64,000 nucleotides of DNA, taken from Streptococcus taonis (GTDB taxonomy: Bacteria > Bacillota > Bacilli > Lactobacillales > Streptococcaceae). Shown here piece after piece: positions 63,586-64,000 of the stretch. A program made the position numbers and the translations under genes. Positions within the stretch are counted from its first letter, which is position 1. Every line of letters starts with the position of its first letter. Under the pieces are notes generated by a model that was not told where the DNA came from, made no database searches, and saw nothing but the letters and a program-made list of their open reading frames with translations. The DNA is taken from positions 1 to 64,000 of the forward strand of contig NZ_JARZZP010000008.1 of NCBI RefSeq assembly GCF_029948085.1, written 5' to 3'.

Positions 63586-64000
63586 GGTAGAAGGCTTAAA
63601 TAAAAACATCAAGGGCAAGGCTATATTGAAGGATATTTCCTTTGAGGTGGCTGAAGGTGAATGTGTCGCCTTGATTGGGCCCAATGGTGCTGGTAAGACA
63701 ACACTCTTGGACTGTTTGCTTGGAGATAAACTGGTCACCAGCGGTCAAGTATCCATCCAAGGATTGCCAGTGACGAATTCTCAGTTAGACTATATTAGAG
63801 GCTACCTCCCTCAAGAAAATGTCATTGTTCAGAAATTAAAGGTTAAAGAGTTGATTGCTTTCTTTCAAAGCATTTACCCAAATCCCTTGAGCAACCAGGA
63901 GATTGATCAACTATTGCAGTTTGACAAGCAACAAAAAGAGCAGTTGGCAGAAAAATTGTCAGGTGGGCAAAAACGTCTCTTCTCTTTTGTCTTGACCTTG
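63572..64000 (+). CDS. ABC transporter ATP-binding protein (partial)
   Basis: The first 143 codons of an ABC ATPase, cut by the window end. Walker A GPNGAGKTTL lies at about 36-45, the Q-loop at YLPQENV (about 73-79) and the signature LSGGQKRLFSF at about 129-139. This is the stand-alone ATPase type that works with a separate permease, expected just past the window. AAGGAGAATATC precedes the ATG; a second ATG at 63578 is possible. The two small membrane proteins upstream are encoded in the same unit. Confidence 0.9.
   Translation, partial: MNMIKVEGLNKNIKGKAILKDISFEVAEGECVALIGPNGAGKTTLLDCLLGDKLVTSGQVSIQGLPVTNSQLDYIRGYLPQENVIVQKLKVKELIAFFQSIYPNPLSNQEIDQLLQFDKQQKEQLAEKLSGGQKRLFSFVLTL

Overview
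The window looks like chromosomal DNA of a Mitis-group Streptococcus, a relative of S. pneumoniae, S. mitis and S. oralis. The reasons are low GC content, AGGAGG-type ribosome sites, extended -10 promoters (TGGTATAAT), the maltodextrin regulon with malR-malA, malX-malC-malD and divergent malQ-malP, the neighbourhoods hisS..aspS and ruvA-tag..corA-uvrA-pepP, a cinA-recA pair behind a competence-type box, and small intergenic repeats of the pneumococcal RUP and terminator-like (SPRITE) types. Compared with my recollection of pneumococcus, the riboflavin genes are missing between mutL and ruvA, and dinF and lytA are missing after recA, so it is probably not S. pneumoniae itself. No rRNA, tRNA, CRISPR array, prophage or intact insertion sequence was seen.

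Layout. 1-4.6 kb: an ECF S-component-like protein, an Rgg regulator with an MFS exporter, and hisS. 4.6-8.25 kb: an operon of small envelope proteins (XRE regulator, PspC-domain protein, two DUF3169-like paralogues, CPBP protease) whose promoter carries a perfect inverted repeat over its -35 box. 8.3-11 kb: aspS and a YitT protein. 11.1-20.9 kb: the maltodextrin regulon, in which a binding-protein transporter (MalXCD) feeds MalQ and MalP, and MalR acts through several operators, one a perfect 28-bp palindrome over the malQ start site. 21-31 kb: rlmA, tyrS, mutL flanked by two inverted RUP-like elements, ruvA, tag, a CPBP protease, an S66 peptidase, a SemiSWEET, a DUF1129 protein and corA. 31.2-38.2 kb: uvrA, pepP and mgtA. 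38.3-42.7 kb: an Spx regulator, a lipoprotein, ireB-ruvX-DUF1292, a terminator-like repeat array, folC and a lipoprotein gene broken in an A8 tract. 42.8-50.2 kb: a HAD phosphatase, a purine permease, tsaE-GNAT-LCP, cinA-recA and a PspC protein. 50.3-54.5 kb: a triple MITE-like repeat, GNAT, MATE, YebC, a candidate small RNA and a membrane protein. 54.6-60.5 kb: a MarR-controlled heterodimeric ABC exporter, a PAP2 phosphatase and a LytTR/LiaF-like pair. 60.6-64 kb: rpmB, Asp23-fakA and the start of an ABC operon.

The strongest candidate for something undescribed is the leader of the magnesium P-type ATPase at 35.2-35.57 kb. An M-box Mg2+ riboswitch with an intrinsic terminator is followed by a 23-codon leader ORF beginning MQIDDHPEPH, with a good ribosome site. 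That ORF lies inside a set of three hairpins, two of which exclude the third. This matches in logic the proteobacterial mgtA/mgtL leader, where an acidic, proline-rich nascent peptide destabilises ribosomes at low Mg2+, but here it is stacked behind a Gram-positive M-box. Other leads are the structured small RNA candidate near 53.8 kb, the XRE-controlled envelope operon, the repeat arrays, the A8 frameshift, and two genes that appear to be transcribed without leaders.
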